From Antennarius striatus (taxonomy: Eukaryota; Chordata; Actinopteri; Lophiiformes; Antennariidae), in contig NC_090795.1 in assembly GCF_040054535.1 (NCBI RefSeq), positions 4,563,501 to 4,627,500 of the forward strand: 64,000 bases of DNA. The letters are read 5' to 3'. Shown here in pieces: positions 53,365 through 64,000 of this stretch (the stretch's first letter is position 1; each line of letters begins with the position of its first letter). A program made the translations under genes and the position numbers. The notes beneath the pieces were generated by a model. The model worked only from the letters and a program-made list of their open reading frames with translations, ran no database searches and was not told the origin of the DNA.

Positions 53365-56300
53365 TTATAAAATCATGTTTTTATATGATTATCTGGTTTG
53401 GCTGAAGCTGGGAACACACTACGATTTCTTAGTGAGAATATGATTCAGTTTTTGAGTTGCGTGACTTGTTTCTGAAGCTGTCTGAAGCTTGTTTCATCAG
53501 CTGTCATCAAACAGTTGAATGACATTTTGATCATCATCGTCAGGAATACAGAATATTTTCTTATAAAATATAATTTGAAATTAAAGAAGAATATCACAAA
53601 AAATTATACAGTTTATGCCCAGTGTAGCTCATTCCAAGTCAGTTCGGTGACATATATTTATGCAGTTATCAAAAATAGGTTTATGTTTTTTCAAGATTTC
53701 TTTTTAGAAGTGAACTAAATAGTTAATTTTGACCATTTAGATAGAATCCTGTTCAATAGTTTTTATATTAAATTTACTCATACTGGATTTTAGTTTATTA
53801 TCCCCCTGCCAGACTGCCAGAGATACCAAAGCTTGACCTTTTCAAGCATCCATATCTCACACAGAGAAATAAATTCACATTATAGTCAAACGTCTACCTG
53901 TGGAATGCTGGTTTCAGATAGAGAGACTCACCACCTGGTGCAGATGACATCACTCATGGTGTCTATTTATTCTCAGAGTATATTTAGTCAGGAGTTATGG
54001 AACGTTTACAATCACCAGCTCACATAGTTGGTATAATTTACATGTTTGAGAGGGCCGAGGTCGAGGTGGGGGAAGGGCGTTGTGCACATGAAAACCCCAA
54101 GAGATGGAATGTGCCAATGGACGTGCTCTCTTCTTTCAGATGTGATTTTGAAGACACAGCGCAGTATCGAGTCTCCGCCATGAACTGCGAGGGAGAACTG
54201 TCTGCCTATGCCTCTGTCGTTGTTAAGAGTAGGTTTCACCAAGTCTTTAAAGCATCAGTCCTCGATGTTCCCGGCACAAAAAAACTCAAAAACAACATTT
54301 ATGATTTCATCATTATTCAAAATTGAAAAAAAAAAATACTGTAAATCAGAACCATCACTGTAATTGATGTTACCTGATATTGATTTCGTTATAATAAAAG
54401 CAAAATTCGGTTCAGATGTGATATCTCATAATTTGGAAACAAATGAAATTTAAGGTCTTATGTCATTAATTCATAGAAAATGTTGCTATTCCAGGGTTCA
54501 AAGGTGAAGTTGATGAGTCCCTTCCAGCACCCAGATGTAAGTGTGAATTTATACCATCATTGCTTGTGAATGCTGTGTCATGGACTGAAAGCTGAATGAA
54601 TTAAATTAAATAGTACAAAACAAGGATCTACATATTTTATTGCTTCAACATTTGGTGTGTTTGACCAGTTTTTTTGCCAGCTGGTGAATTTAAGTCATCA
54701 ATTATTGTTCATTACTATTTTGTGATGGTTTCCCTCTTTGAACACTAGTCACCCATTACTTTTTGGGAATGTTGAATTTTTGTCAATTAGCTTGTTGCTA
54801 ACTTTGCCTTCTGTTTCTTACATTGCGTGTACCACACAGGTACTCTAAGTCTGTTTGGTACACTTGTTAAACCAAAACAGTAGGTTTGACAGGTTAGTAT
54901 TTGGTTAGTATCAGCTTTGTGGAGCTGATCAGATCAGAAAGTGGTTTATTTTTTTATCATGTTCTTGTGCTTCATAATATTAACATTACTCATTAGGGGT
55001 TAAGGATAGCTTCTCAAATTGGACTAAGTTGGATGCGTTGTGTTGTTCACACTGTGGATGCTACTGCGCTAACATTTTTGTTTTCTTGATGTTGTCATGA
55101 CAACGCAGGGACCAGCACTCGAGGTAACTGGGTCACAAGAATCCGGTTTAGGCACCTTTGGTGAACTGGGTGCTTCCACTTACCACATTGTGTCCTTGCA
55201 TGGCCACTCTAGAACGTTCTAGTTCCCAGTGTTTTCCTGAAGCATTTAATCTAGAAAAATCCCCCGCTTTCTCATTCCAGCTTCTTATGCATCTACACTG
55301 ATGCATTTTTCTTTATATATGTCTCGATTTAATTTTAATTCCATTCCATTGCGTTACCACAATAGAGCTAGTAGATACGCTACTATGTTGATTTTTAGAG
55401 ATCACAATTTAATCCTCCATTCATATGTGTGAATAAAGATCCTAATTGTGTTTGAAACTAATTCACTGATTATTAAACATATCTGTTGTGTTTTATTGTT
55501 CAACACATGACCACAAGTCCTAATATTTCCCTTAGACCTCTTTTCAATCTCTCCTCTCTGTCTTCTTCCATCTAGATGGAACATGTTTTTCTATGGATGT
55601 GATTCATGGTCATTTCCTGTCTCTGTCGCGGTTCACCAGTCACCTTTCCACTCTCCTATCTAAAGAGTCAATAATCCCAGTCCATGCCTTGATTTTGCTG
55701 TCTCATACTTAATCTGTAGGTGGCCCAGTGTCTGAGTATGGCATCACTTTCCAGACTCACATTGTTGACAAGTTTGGTGTGTCGTTTGGAAGAGAGGGTG
55801 AGACCATGAGTCTCGGATGTACCGTTGTCATTTACCCTGCTTTACACCGCTACGAGCCGGAGATCCAGTGGTACAGAGACGGTACGCAGATTAATCTGGA
55901 TTATCGTGTTATTTTAGTTGGAATAAGTGCAAGTATTACCCTCTACGGTTTTTTTTTCTCCCTTAGACATTCTTCTGTCTCCTTCTAAATGGAACCACAT
56001 GCACTGGAGTGGAGATCGAGCCACCTTGACCCTCACACACCTGAATAAGGAGGACGAGGGACTCTACACCCTGCGTGTCTCCACCAAGTCTGGATATGAA
56101 ACCTACTCAGCCTACGTGTTTGTCAGAGGTGGGTACATCTTCCATCAAATTATGGTTGCCATTAAAAAGTAAGTTTATGGTGTAAATAGTATAAAGATTC
56201 AACAAACACCCACCATTTAACAGTTTACGTGACATTTAGTCTCTATTTATTTAGTGCATTTTGTGATCAGATCTTCCTCACTCCAAAGATACCTCCAAGA

Positions 56301-59300
56301 CATAGGACTCTCACTCATCCGTGGACATGCTGACCGGTGTTCCAATTTTTCTTTTGCATGTTTTGAAAACCTTCTTAAGCTTTTGATTCAAGAAAATCCT
56401 CATGCTTCTAAAGTATCTCTTTGGAGATTTTATGCACTGCAGTCCTTGCCAGCAAAATTTTAATGCAGCATGTCAACAATCAAGGTTGAATTCACAGAAG
56501 CCGGTCCTCTGGCAAGCAATGACAAAACTCCATTTAGTAGTCAAAGTGTTTAAAAGTGAGTGAGCGAGTGGTTTTAAATAGAATATCTTCTAGAAAAAAA
56601 CACCAACTGCCTGGCATCTGTTTGGATAGTGAAGCTTATCTTTTCTGCCTTCAGAGACAATCTGACCTTTAGAGCTTCGGCTCAGACCCTTTTGTTACCC
56701 TATTACCCCTCAGCGTTGCCCATTTAAGAAAATGCCAGGTACGGTTTCCATAACAAAATGCTCTATGATCCTGGTTGCAGTTCTATTCTCAGAGCTCAGC
56801 TATGGAACGAGTCTGGCTGGGGTACAAATAGAGTCTATAAATAACAACAAAAGGGCTGTCGTGGTTATAATTATCTGCTATTGACAGTCAGTCAACTGCA
56901 TTAATAACATTATTTTACTGTATTTGTTTAAGCTGTAAATGTTACAATTTATGAAATGGATATTACCAGTTAATGCATGGTCTTATCCTGCTGTCTAAAA
57001 CAAAGCTATTGCTACAGTAGCTGCCCTCATTTTTCTTAAAGCCTCACCTCTTATCCTTTTTCACTTTTGGGCTACTGCTAATTCGGTCCCCCCGGTGCTA
57101 AGTGCTCTTGGCTTGTGTTCGACTAGATGACCAGAAACATTCCTGGCTTCCAGCAATGCAGCAGAGAGCACAGCTCACCTTAGAAATGGTTCCACAGAGA
57201 AATCTTTGCTTCCATGGTGCATATAAATTAGCACTGGAGCGTTCCTACTGAGAGTCCCGGTGTTGTTACCGTTTGTATCAGATGCTGATGCTGAGGTTGA
57301 AGGCGCTCCCGCTTCTCCTCTGGATGTGCGCTGTCTGGATGCCAATAAGGATTACATTATCGTCACCTGGAAGCAACCAGCAGTCGATGGTGGCAGCTCC
57401 ATCTTGGGCTACTTTGTGGACAGGTTAGCCATTGTACTGTGTGTATAATGTGTATAATGTGTTTTTATAATATAATATAATATGATATAATATAATTAGT
57501 ATTTTAATACTTAAAATATGTGTGCAGATGTGAGGTTGGAACTTCCCACTGGGTCCAGTGCAATGACACTCCCGTTAAGTTTGCCCGTTTCCCTGTTACT
57601 GGCCTGGTGGAGGGTCGTTCTTACATCTTCCGGGTGCGTTCCGTCAACAAGAGCGGCATGAGCCACCCATCCCGGGTCTCTGAGCCTGTGGCGGCCATGG
57701 ACCCAGCTGATCGCGCCCGCAAGAGAGGTACGGCTGCAAGTGACCATTCCCATTAGCTGCCTCACATTAAAATGATAATCATTCTCTTGTCAGGTACTTC
57801 TGCTCCCTGGACTGGACAGATCATCGTCACAGAGGAGGAGCCTGCAGGTAGAAGATCTAATTCATCAATCCATGATTTATACCAGCGATGTGTTTAGGGA
57901 CTTAATTCTTTTTTTTCTCTGGCCATCAGAGGGCATTGTTCCTGGCAGACCTCTTGAGCTGCAGGTGACAGAGGCTACCAAGAACTACGTGGTGCTCAGC
58001 TGGAAGCCGCCTGCAGGGAAAGGCCTTGAAGGTGTCATGTACTATGTGGAAAAGGTAAACTAAACTCAGTTTATAACATATGATTACATGAATGTGAAAC
58101 CCACTCGCTGACGTCCTGTCCCTGTTTGTAAGTGTGTCTCTGGCACAGACACTTGGCAGAGGGTGAACACCGAGATCCCGGTTAAGTCTCCTCGCTTTGC
58201 ACTCTTTGACCTCGCCGAAGGGAATTCCTACAGCTTTCGTGTCCGCTGCTGCAATGCCGCCGGCGTTGGCGAACCGTCTGACCCAACCGAGGCCACCACT
58301 GTTGGCGACAAGCTTGGTTAGACAGAAATCCCGTCACACACAAACATGCATGCAACAATGCATTATCACCATTACATTCTAAAGTTCTGCTTCGCAGATA
58401 TCCCTTCTGCCCCGAGAAAAGTCGTCCCAACCAGAAACACAGACACGTCAGTTGTTGTGTCGTGGGAAGCATCCCAGGATGCCAAAGAGTTGGTGGGATA
58501 CTACATCGAGGGCAGCATCGTGGGCAGCAACGTGTGGGAGCCATGCAACAACAAACCTGTCAATGTCACAAGGTAAACCCTTCTCCTCCTCTCTCAAACA
58601 ATAGTTGCACGGTTTCAGTTTTAAAAGACACGTTTTCACCCGCAGGTTCATCTGCCACGGTCTGACGACAGGAGAGAAGTACGTGTTCAGGGTGAGGGCA
58701 GTGAACGCAGCAGGGATCAGCGAGTTCTCCCTGGAGTCTGAGCCTGTTGAGGTGAAGGCTGCTATTGGTGAGTGAAGCTGATACTGAGATACTGTAGTAA
58801 AAAAAATTCCCTACGTTCTGTAGGTGTTGTATCTGGGATTAATAAATTTTATCTTAGTTTTATATAACAAAATAAAATTTTTAGTATGTTTTGTGTAAGA
58901 AATTAATGGAAGAACTGGCATTTTCATATTATTTGAACATGATGTTTTGGGCTTCAACTGTTCTCTTGACTTGTTTACATCATCAGCACGCCCACACCTC
59001 CTCCACCATGGTTCCACTCTGTCCCCCTGTCACATGACTTTGTGCTGTTATTTGCCCCACCTGCCTACCTCACTGTCAAGCCACATCCACCCTACCCCAT
59101 CCTTTTTTGCTCCCTGCTCAGCCTGAGGCGGGGTCAGGTCAGGACTTGTAGACTTCCTCTAATTTGGGTCAGAACGATCCAATTCAGCGGTCGTTACAAA
59201 CAAGCCCAGTGTCACACACCTCCTCCATCCCCCTTTTCCCTCACCCATCCTGGGCACGAGAAGTGTCGGCAACCCCCACATGGTGCTGAAGGTACCACCT

Positions 59301-62300
59301 ATATACCTGTCCCGCTCCACCGGTACCCTAAACCACACTGGGTTTCTCTCCTAACCTCTCCTAACAGCTAATCTGGCAGTAGTACTGTAGATTAATGTTT
59401 AGTTAAACACACACACTCATTGTACGTGTACCTCACACACACACACGCACAGGTGGAAAAAATGTGTTTTTAGGTTGTGTGGACCATCTGAATCTTTTCC
59501 CATACTGTCAAAGGACTGAGACTGATGATTGAAACTGAGCTGAGTTTATGAACATGAGAAAATAATTTAAATTTGTGGAAACTAGCTTAAAGATTTTCAA
59601 TAGCAATTAATATGGTTTAGGTGAAATAAAAACACACTCAAATACTCATGAATTCAGCTATGTCACATGAATAAAAGAACAGATGTGTATAAATACAAAA
59701 AGTATATCACATCTATTCACGCAACAATTTTTTTATTGTAGTTTTGGATTAGCCTAATTACACTATATTGAAATTTGTTTATTTATTTTTTCTCTTTATA
59801 TTTATATCTTAAGGAGAAGTTTTCTATAGGTTGCATTGTTAAAGATGTTCTATGTGGTTGCTGTTGGATCTGTCCCTATTTGACACCCAGAAATGAAAAA
59901 GTAAAATGAATGCAAAATTACACAACGAAACCAAACTATTTTTCTGTTGTAAATTTTGTATTAGCAAACACATATGAAAACAGTATCTGTGATAATAACT
60001 TAAATTTTTGCTGAAGTCTGTGAAATAAACAAATTATCTTCATCTTATCATCATGATATTAATTTAAACACACTCTGACCTCCACACACACTAGATTACT
60101 GTCAGATACCTCTTTTCTTCACATGTTGCATGTGTTCCCTTAATCTTCTGCATTACAACTAACACAGCTATTAACCTTTAGATCTCATGCTGTAGCTCAT
60201 TTTGTGCTGAGTTTCATGCTCAACTTTCCCTTATGAAACAAACCTAGTATAAATATTTACATGATAAATTCTAGAGAATGAAACGGACAGTTCAGAAACT
60301 AATATTCAATTCTCAGTTTCAATTTGATGATTGTTCAGTTTATTGAAACAGTGTTTTTCATTAAGGGTTGGAGCAAAGCCAGCACATCCTCACTCATTGG
60401 TCGTTCTACTTCACCGCCTGCATGATCTCTTCATAGAAAATAAAGTCTACTCACCTCCTCACACGGATGTCACTTGTTGGCCATCTTGTCTTCATTTTTC
60501 TCTCCCTATCAGATGAGGACATTCTACTATTTCTTGGTTAGATGACGTTAGAGAATTACTTAGTGTGTTTTTCTATTTTTGCTCATTTTGTCTTTTCTCT
60601 CTCAATATATTATAATTGAGAGCTTCTTGTGATGGATATTCAGCCTGTTTTTTAAAAACCTTTTTTGCTTTTCTTTGCTAACTCCTGTAGGGGGCGGCAT
60701 CCCTCATGGTGTGTTGCCGGAGATGGGGCCGGGGGGTAAAGTGGGCCAACTAACCGAGCACAGGCCACGCTGGGCGGGCACGCATGAAACTGTCCAGTCC
60801 ACCCCTGACACTAAGCAAAAGTGCAATAAATCTCGAGCTGACACTGAAGCCAGGGAGGGGGCCAGGCCTGCTGGCTCAGGCCTCATACCCCCTGTGGAGG
60901 GGAAAAGCAAGGCAGGCAAGAGAGGCAGTGTGTCCTGGGCCCCCGACCTGGCAAAAGACCTGGTTTCAGAGTCAGTATCAGACTCTGGATCACTTACTGA
61001 CACAAGTGCACAATCTTATCCAGTCCATGCTGGGGGTCAGGATCAGGCTGTAGGGACAGTCGATCAGCCTGAAGCCAAACAGGCACGTAAGTTCTCTGTA
61101 GGTGCTTCAGCTAATCGGGACGCGGCCAGGCCCAGGAGGGAGTCGGCAGGTGAGCACTGGTCAGAGATGGAACTTTTTTTTTTTTTATCTCTTAAGAGAA
61201 GACACATCCATTTCCCCCACCTATATTGTATTTTGAAGTAAAGCATTTACTTTTTTAAATCAGTTCTACAAGGCTCTACTAGTCCATTCATGAACTTTAA
61301 ACACACATTTATCTGTTGTTGAAGTGCTGTACTGGTTTTCTTCTCTTTAAGGTAAGTGACTGTAAAATATCACTCTACTTTAACTCAACACCATCACGGT
61401 TGTCGACGGTTTTGCTGGTCTCCACTTTCCCACAACCTCTCTACTTGGTGGCTCAATGCCAGTCAGCTCACAATGAATACTTAGAGCACTTTAACACACT
61501 TAAGTATGCCAAGACGGCAGCCAGCTAATCACACCCTGTACTTGAAAAGTGGGTCATTTGACCAACTTGAGAGCAGGACACTTGTGACCTGAAATGATCT
61601 TGGGTTCCAGCTCTTGGCCACTTGGACAAACTTCCCAAACTTAAAGAAGGGCAGGGCACCAAGTTGCCATCTGTGTGCAATGGGCTGATTTATTATTATC
61701 AAATTAGGTCTTTGATAATCTTGTTATAGAAGACATTATTCAGTAGTTTTTAAACTTAAACATGAGGTGAAACCTTTCATTAGCGAAAGAAAGTGAGTTG
61801 TAGTGCAACCAAACACCTGCTATAAAAGGAAACTTAGGCTCAAAGGGGTCTATAGAATCATGATAATAGATCAATTAAACTGCTGGCCCAAGGTGTTGAA
61901 CTAAGTATCAGATTCACATTACTTCATGTTCACTGACTGCGATGTTACGATGTTAATTTTCACTTGTCGTTTCAGCCTCTCCTGCTCCACCCTATGGCAT
62001 CAGTGTCCTTGAGTGTGAGCGTGACTCTATGGTACTGGCTTGGAAGCAACCCACTTCCATCGGCGGTGCTGACATTACTGGCTACTTTGTGGATTACCGT
62101 GAGGTCGTCGATAGTGTGCCGGGGAAGTGGCACGAGGCTAACGTCAGGTCCATCAGCGAGCGGGCCTACAAGGTGAGCCGATGTTGAACACCACCTGATC
62201 AAAAGGTTCCGTTGGGTTTATAACACTTGACAGACTGTTTTAAGACCAAGGCAATGTAATGTTCCTCAATCTGCAGGTGTCTGACCTGAAAGAGAACAGA

Positions 62301-63976
62301 AAATACCAGTTCCAGGTGCGGGCAGCCAACATGGCAGGAGTGGGCATCCCTTCAATGCCCAGTGACATCTTCCTGTGCGAGGAGTGGACCATTGCCGTGC
62401 CAGGTTGCTAAGATCATCTGTTAAATCCACTGATAAGATGAGATGAGACAAGATGAGATAACACGAGACAAGATAGAGACGAGATAGAACGAGCTAAAAT
62501 AATCAAGCCTACTGTTGCTTAGTCGGATATTTACATACTGTTCATTTTGAACCACAGGACCTCCTCATGACCTCCAGATAAGAGAAGTGCGAAGCAACTC
62601 ACTAGTGATGCTATGGAAACCACCTGTGTACCAGGGCCGGGATCCTGTCAACGGTTTTTATGTAGACATAAAGGAGGCGGATGCACCAGAGGAAGCGTGG
62701 AGAGGAGTCAACAACAAGGCGACAGAGAAAACGTTCCTCAAGGTTGTCATCATCAGGCAGAACATTGGCCGTTTAATTTGCACTTAGTGATAAACTTGCA
62801 ACTTTTCTTTCTTCATTTTTGCAGATTGAGAATCTGCAGGAAGCAGAGTCGTATGTGTTCCGTGTGCGTGCTCAGAACCAAGCCGGTGTCGGTAAAACCT
62901 CAGATGTGACAGACTCGGTCGCAGCTGTGACCAAACCAGGTGAGGGAAAGATAAACTCTTGCTGACGAGTGGTTTTTGAACCCATTGTTGTAAGCTGTCT
63001 TCTCTGGGTTTCAGGCACAAAAGACATTGTTGTGGATGTTGACGATGACGGTGTCATCTCCCTGAACTTTGAATGTTGTGACATGACTCCTGACTCCAAA
63101 TTTATTTGGTCCAAGAATTACGAGGACATAACAGACTCCTCCCGGCTAACAATGGATACCAAAGGAAACAAGTAAGATGAGGCTGAGAATCTTCGATCCC
63201 CTTGATAACACCATCCCTTCTAATTTATTACTCCTTTACTGTGTTCTTCCTGAAGGTCCAAAGCTGTTTTCAGTGCTCCTGGAGAGGAGGACATTGGGAT
63301 TTACTCATGTCTTGTCACCCATACTGATGGTGCTTCATCTAGCTACGATCTCTCTCAAGAAGGTGAGTTAAGTTCAGGAGAAAATCACAGATTTTATGAT
63401 GTAATAAATTTCATTTTTTAACCTCTTTCATATTTTTTTCTCTTATCTTTGTCAGAATTGAAGAAGCTTCTGGAGATCAGTCATGAACACAAGTTTCCTA
63501 GTGAGCATCACAGCATCCCATATTATCCCCTCTAAGTTTGTCATGGTGGACTGTTTTGTTTTTTGAGCTGGTTCTTTTGCCTTTCTCATCATTCTTCTTC
63601 ATTCTAGTTATTCCACTGAAGTCAGAGTTGGCTGTGGAGCTTTTGGAGAAGGGTAAAGTTCGCTTTTGGCTGCAGGCAGACAAGATCTCACCCAACGCTA
63701 AAGTGGATTACGTCTTCAATGATAATGTTCTCTCTCAGGGCGAGGTCTGTGAACGTACAGATTCATAATTACCTGGGAATTATTTTCCATAGTGTCATCT
63801 TTTATGTTTAAAAGATGGCCTTGGTTTTCAGAAATACAAGATGAACTTTGACAAGAACACGGGTGTGATAGAGATGATCATGGAGTCTTTGACCCCAGAA
63901 GATGAGGGCACCTTTACCTTCCAGTTGCAGGATGGAAAGGCCACCAATCAGTCCAGTTTGGTACTGATAGGAGATG
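49840..63976 (+). CDS. myom1: Myomesin-1, 5' part (26 coding exons, continues beyond window)
   Basis: A structural protein that crosslinks thick filaments at the sarcomeric M-band and binds titin and myosin. Exons are 49840-50000, 51618-51713, 51814-51976, 52648-52805, 52988-53080, 54140-54228, 54495-54536, 55720-55881, 55967-56128, 57282-57423, 57528-57727, 57794-57847, 57930-58054, 58133-58316, 58398-58572, 58646-58767, 60691-61149, 61976-62172, 62277-62403, 62558-62742, 62825-62939, 63015-63171, 63256-63362, 63456-63500, 63608-63744 and 63832-63976: 1,267 codons in one frame. The order is a myosin-binding head (SIPFYQKNHRHYDRGYRNK), Ig My2 and My3, FN3 My4-My6, the EH segment, FN3 My7-My8, Ig My9, a helical linker (ELKKLLEISHEHKFP) and Ig My10. 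The EH exon, absent from MYOM2 and MYOM3, and the neighbouring myl12 identify MYOM1. The second exon's acceptor (51618) is the least certain boundary. The remaining My11-My13 domains are off the window. Confidence 0.97.
50001..51617 (+). other. myom1: myom1 intron 1 of the coding region
   Basis: The donor is AGCAGAGG|gtaagg; the best phase-compatible acceptor is gcaagcag at 51617. Its pyrimidine tract is poor, so a small extra exon cannot be excluded. No such exon was recognised. Confidence 0.55.
53081..54139 (+). other. myom1: myom1 intron within Ig domain My2, with (TAA)n tract
   Basis: The intron interrupts Ig My2 between ALEINR and CDFEDTAQYR. It carries a (TAA)n microsatellite at about 53307-53362. 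An Asn-repeat ORF across it is an artefact. Confidence 0.8.
54537..55719 (+). other. myom1: myom1 intron before Ig domain My3
   Basis: Follows the 42-nt linker exon 54495-54536 and ends in taatctgtag at 55719. Nothing else is recognised in it. Confidence 0.75.
56129..57281 (+). other. myom1: myom1 intron between My3 and My4
   Basis: Donor GTCAGAG|gtgggt and acceptor gtttgtatcag. No exon or repeat was recognised. Confidence 0.75.
58768..60690 (+). other. myom1: myom1 intron upstream of the EH exon
   Basis: A long phase-1 intron of about 1.9 kb between FN3 My6 and the EH cassette. A CA-rich tract lies near 59407-59453. The stretch 59040-59370 is C-rich and open in one frame, but lacks splice logic. 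Confidence 0.7.
60691..61149 (+). other. myom1: myom1 EH-segment cassette exon
   Basis: This 459-nt exon is in frame and starts GGGIPHGVLPEM, the same GGG-initial join after EVKAAI as the human EH segment. It encodes about 153 residues rich in Gly, Ser, Lys, Glu and Pro without any domain fold. Both ends are phase 1, so skipping it joins My6 to My7 in frame. In mammals the EH segment (about 96 residues) acts as an elastic spring in embryonic heart isoforms. Basic-Ser sites such as KRGSVSW and RPRRESAG are visible. Confidence 0.9.
61150..61975 (+). other. myom1: myom1 intron downstream of the EH exon
   Basis: Donor GGCAG|gtgagc and acceptor cgtttcag. An open frame at 61316-61528 has no splice context or homology I recognise and was not taken as an exon. 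Confidence 0.75.
62433..62475. repeat. myom1: Degenerate GAGATA/AAGATGAG-type tandem repeat
   Basis: Imperfect repeats of gatgaga, caagatgaga and gacgagata lie in the myom1 intron between the two halves of the My7/My8 region. This is a simple-sequence tract without coding potential. Confidence 0.75.
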
Positions 63977-64000
63977 GTGCGTTTACTCTGATGCTATTAA

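Noticed and set aside
53117-53443. Frame with a poly-Asn run inside myom1
   Set aside because: It comes from the (TAA)n microsatellite in an intron.
61316-61528. Additional myom1 exon after the EH exon
   Set aside because: No acceptor/donor pair gives a phase-1 cassette here, and the EH exon already joins to 61976 in frame.

Overview
The window is vertebrate nuclear DNA, almost certainly from a ray-finned (teleost) fish. Genes are split into many short exons with GT/AG introns, there is no operon structure, microsatellites are abundant, and several degenerate repeats have the look of common teleost SINE/LINE tails. The species cannot be named from this sequence. Exon boundaries below were read by eye from splice sites. 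For every gene complete in the window, the exon lengths give one continuous reading frame.

Layout. (1) 1-1521, plus strand: last four coding exons of lypla1 (acyl-protein thioesterase 1). (2) 2918-6856, minus strand: rgs20, tail-to-tail with lypla1, with a 71-nt first coding exon that encodes a cysteine string. (3) 6857-27640: about 20 kb with no gene I can support. (4) 28255-30825, plus: oprk1, the kappa opioid receptor, with a probable non-coding first exon ending at 27967. (5) 33301-35657, plus: chmp5, an ESCRT-III family subunit, behind a compact promoter. (6) 36124-38765, minus: fastkd3, a mitochondrial RNA-processing factor, tail-to-tail with chmp5. (7) 40966-41786, minus: myl12, non-muscle/smooth-muscle myosin regulatory light chain, with an untranslated first exon near 44842. 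(8) 49840 to the right edge, plus: myom1 (myomesin-1, sarcomeric M-band). Twenty-six coding exons give 1,267 codons, and the gene continues beyond the window.

The left part (lypla1, rgs20, oprk1) keeps the order and relative orientation I recall for human 8q11, but TCEA1 and ATP6V1H are missing from the places they hold there. The myl12/myom1 head-to-head pair matches human 18p11. chmp5 and fastkd3 lie on other chromosomes in human, so the window joins several ancestral blocks.

Functional links are mostly positional. rgs20 and oprk1 both act in Gi/Gz-coupled signalling. myl12 and myom1 are both actomyosin-related but act in different structures. I see no unknown multi-gene system. The most interesting points are mu-receptor-like changes in the ligand-selectivity region of oprk1, a long EH-type cassette exon in myom1, a dense motif cluster in the chmp5 promoter, and a 149-bp hAT-like element with a near-perfect 8-bp target duplication in chmp5 intron 1.
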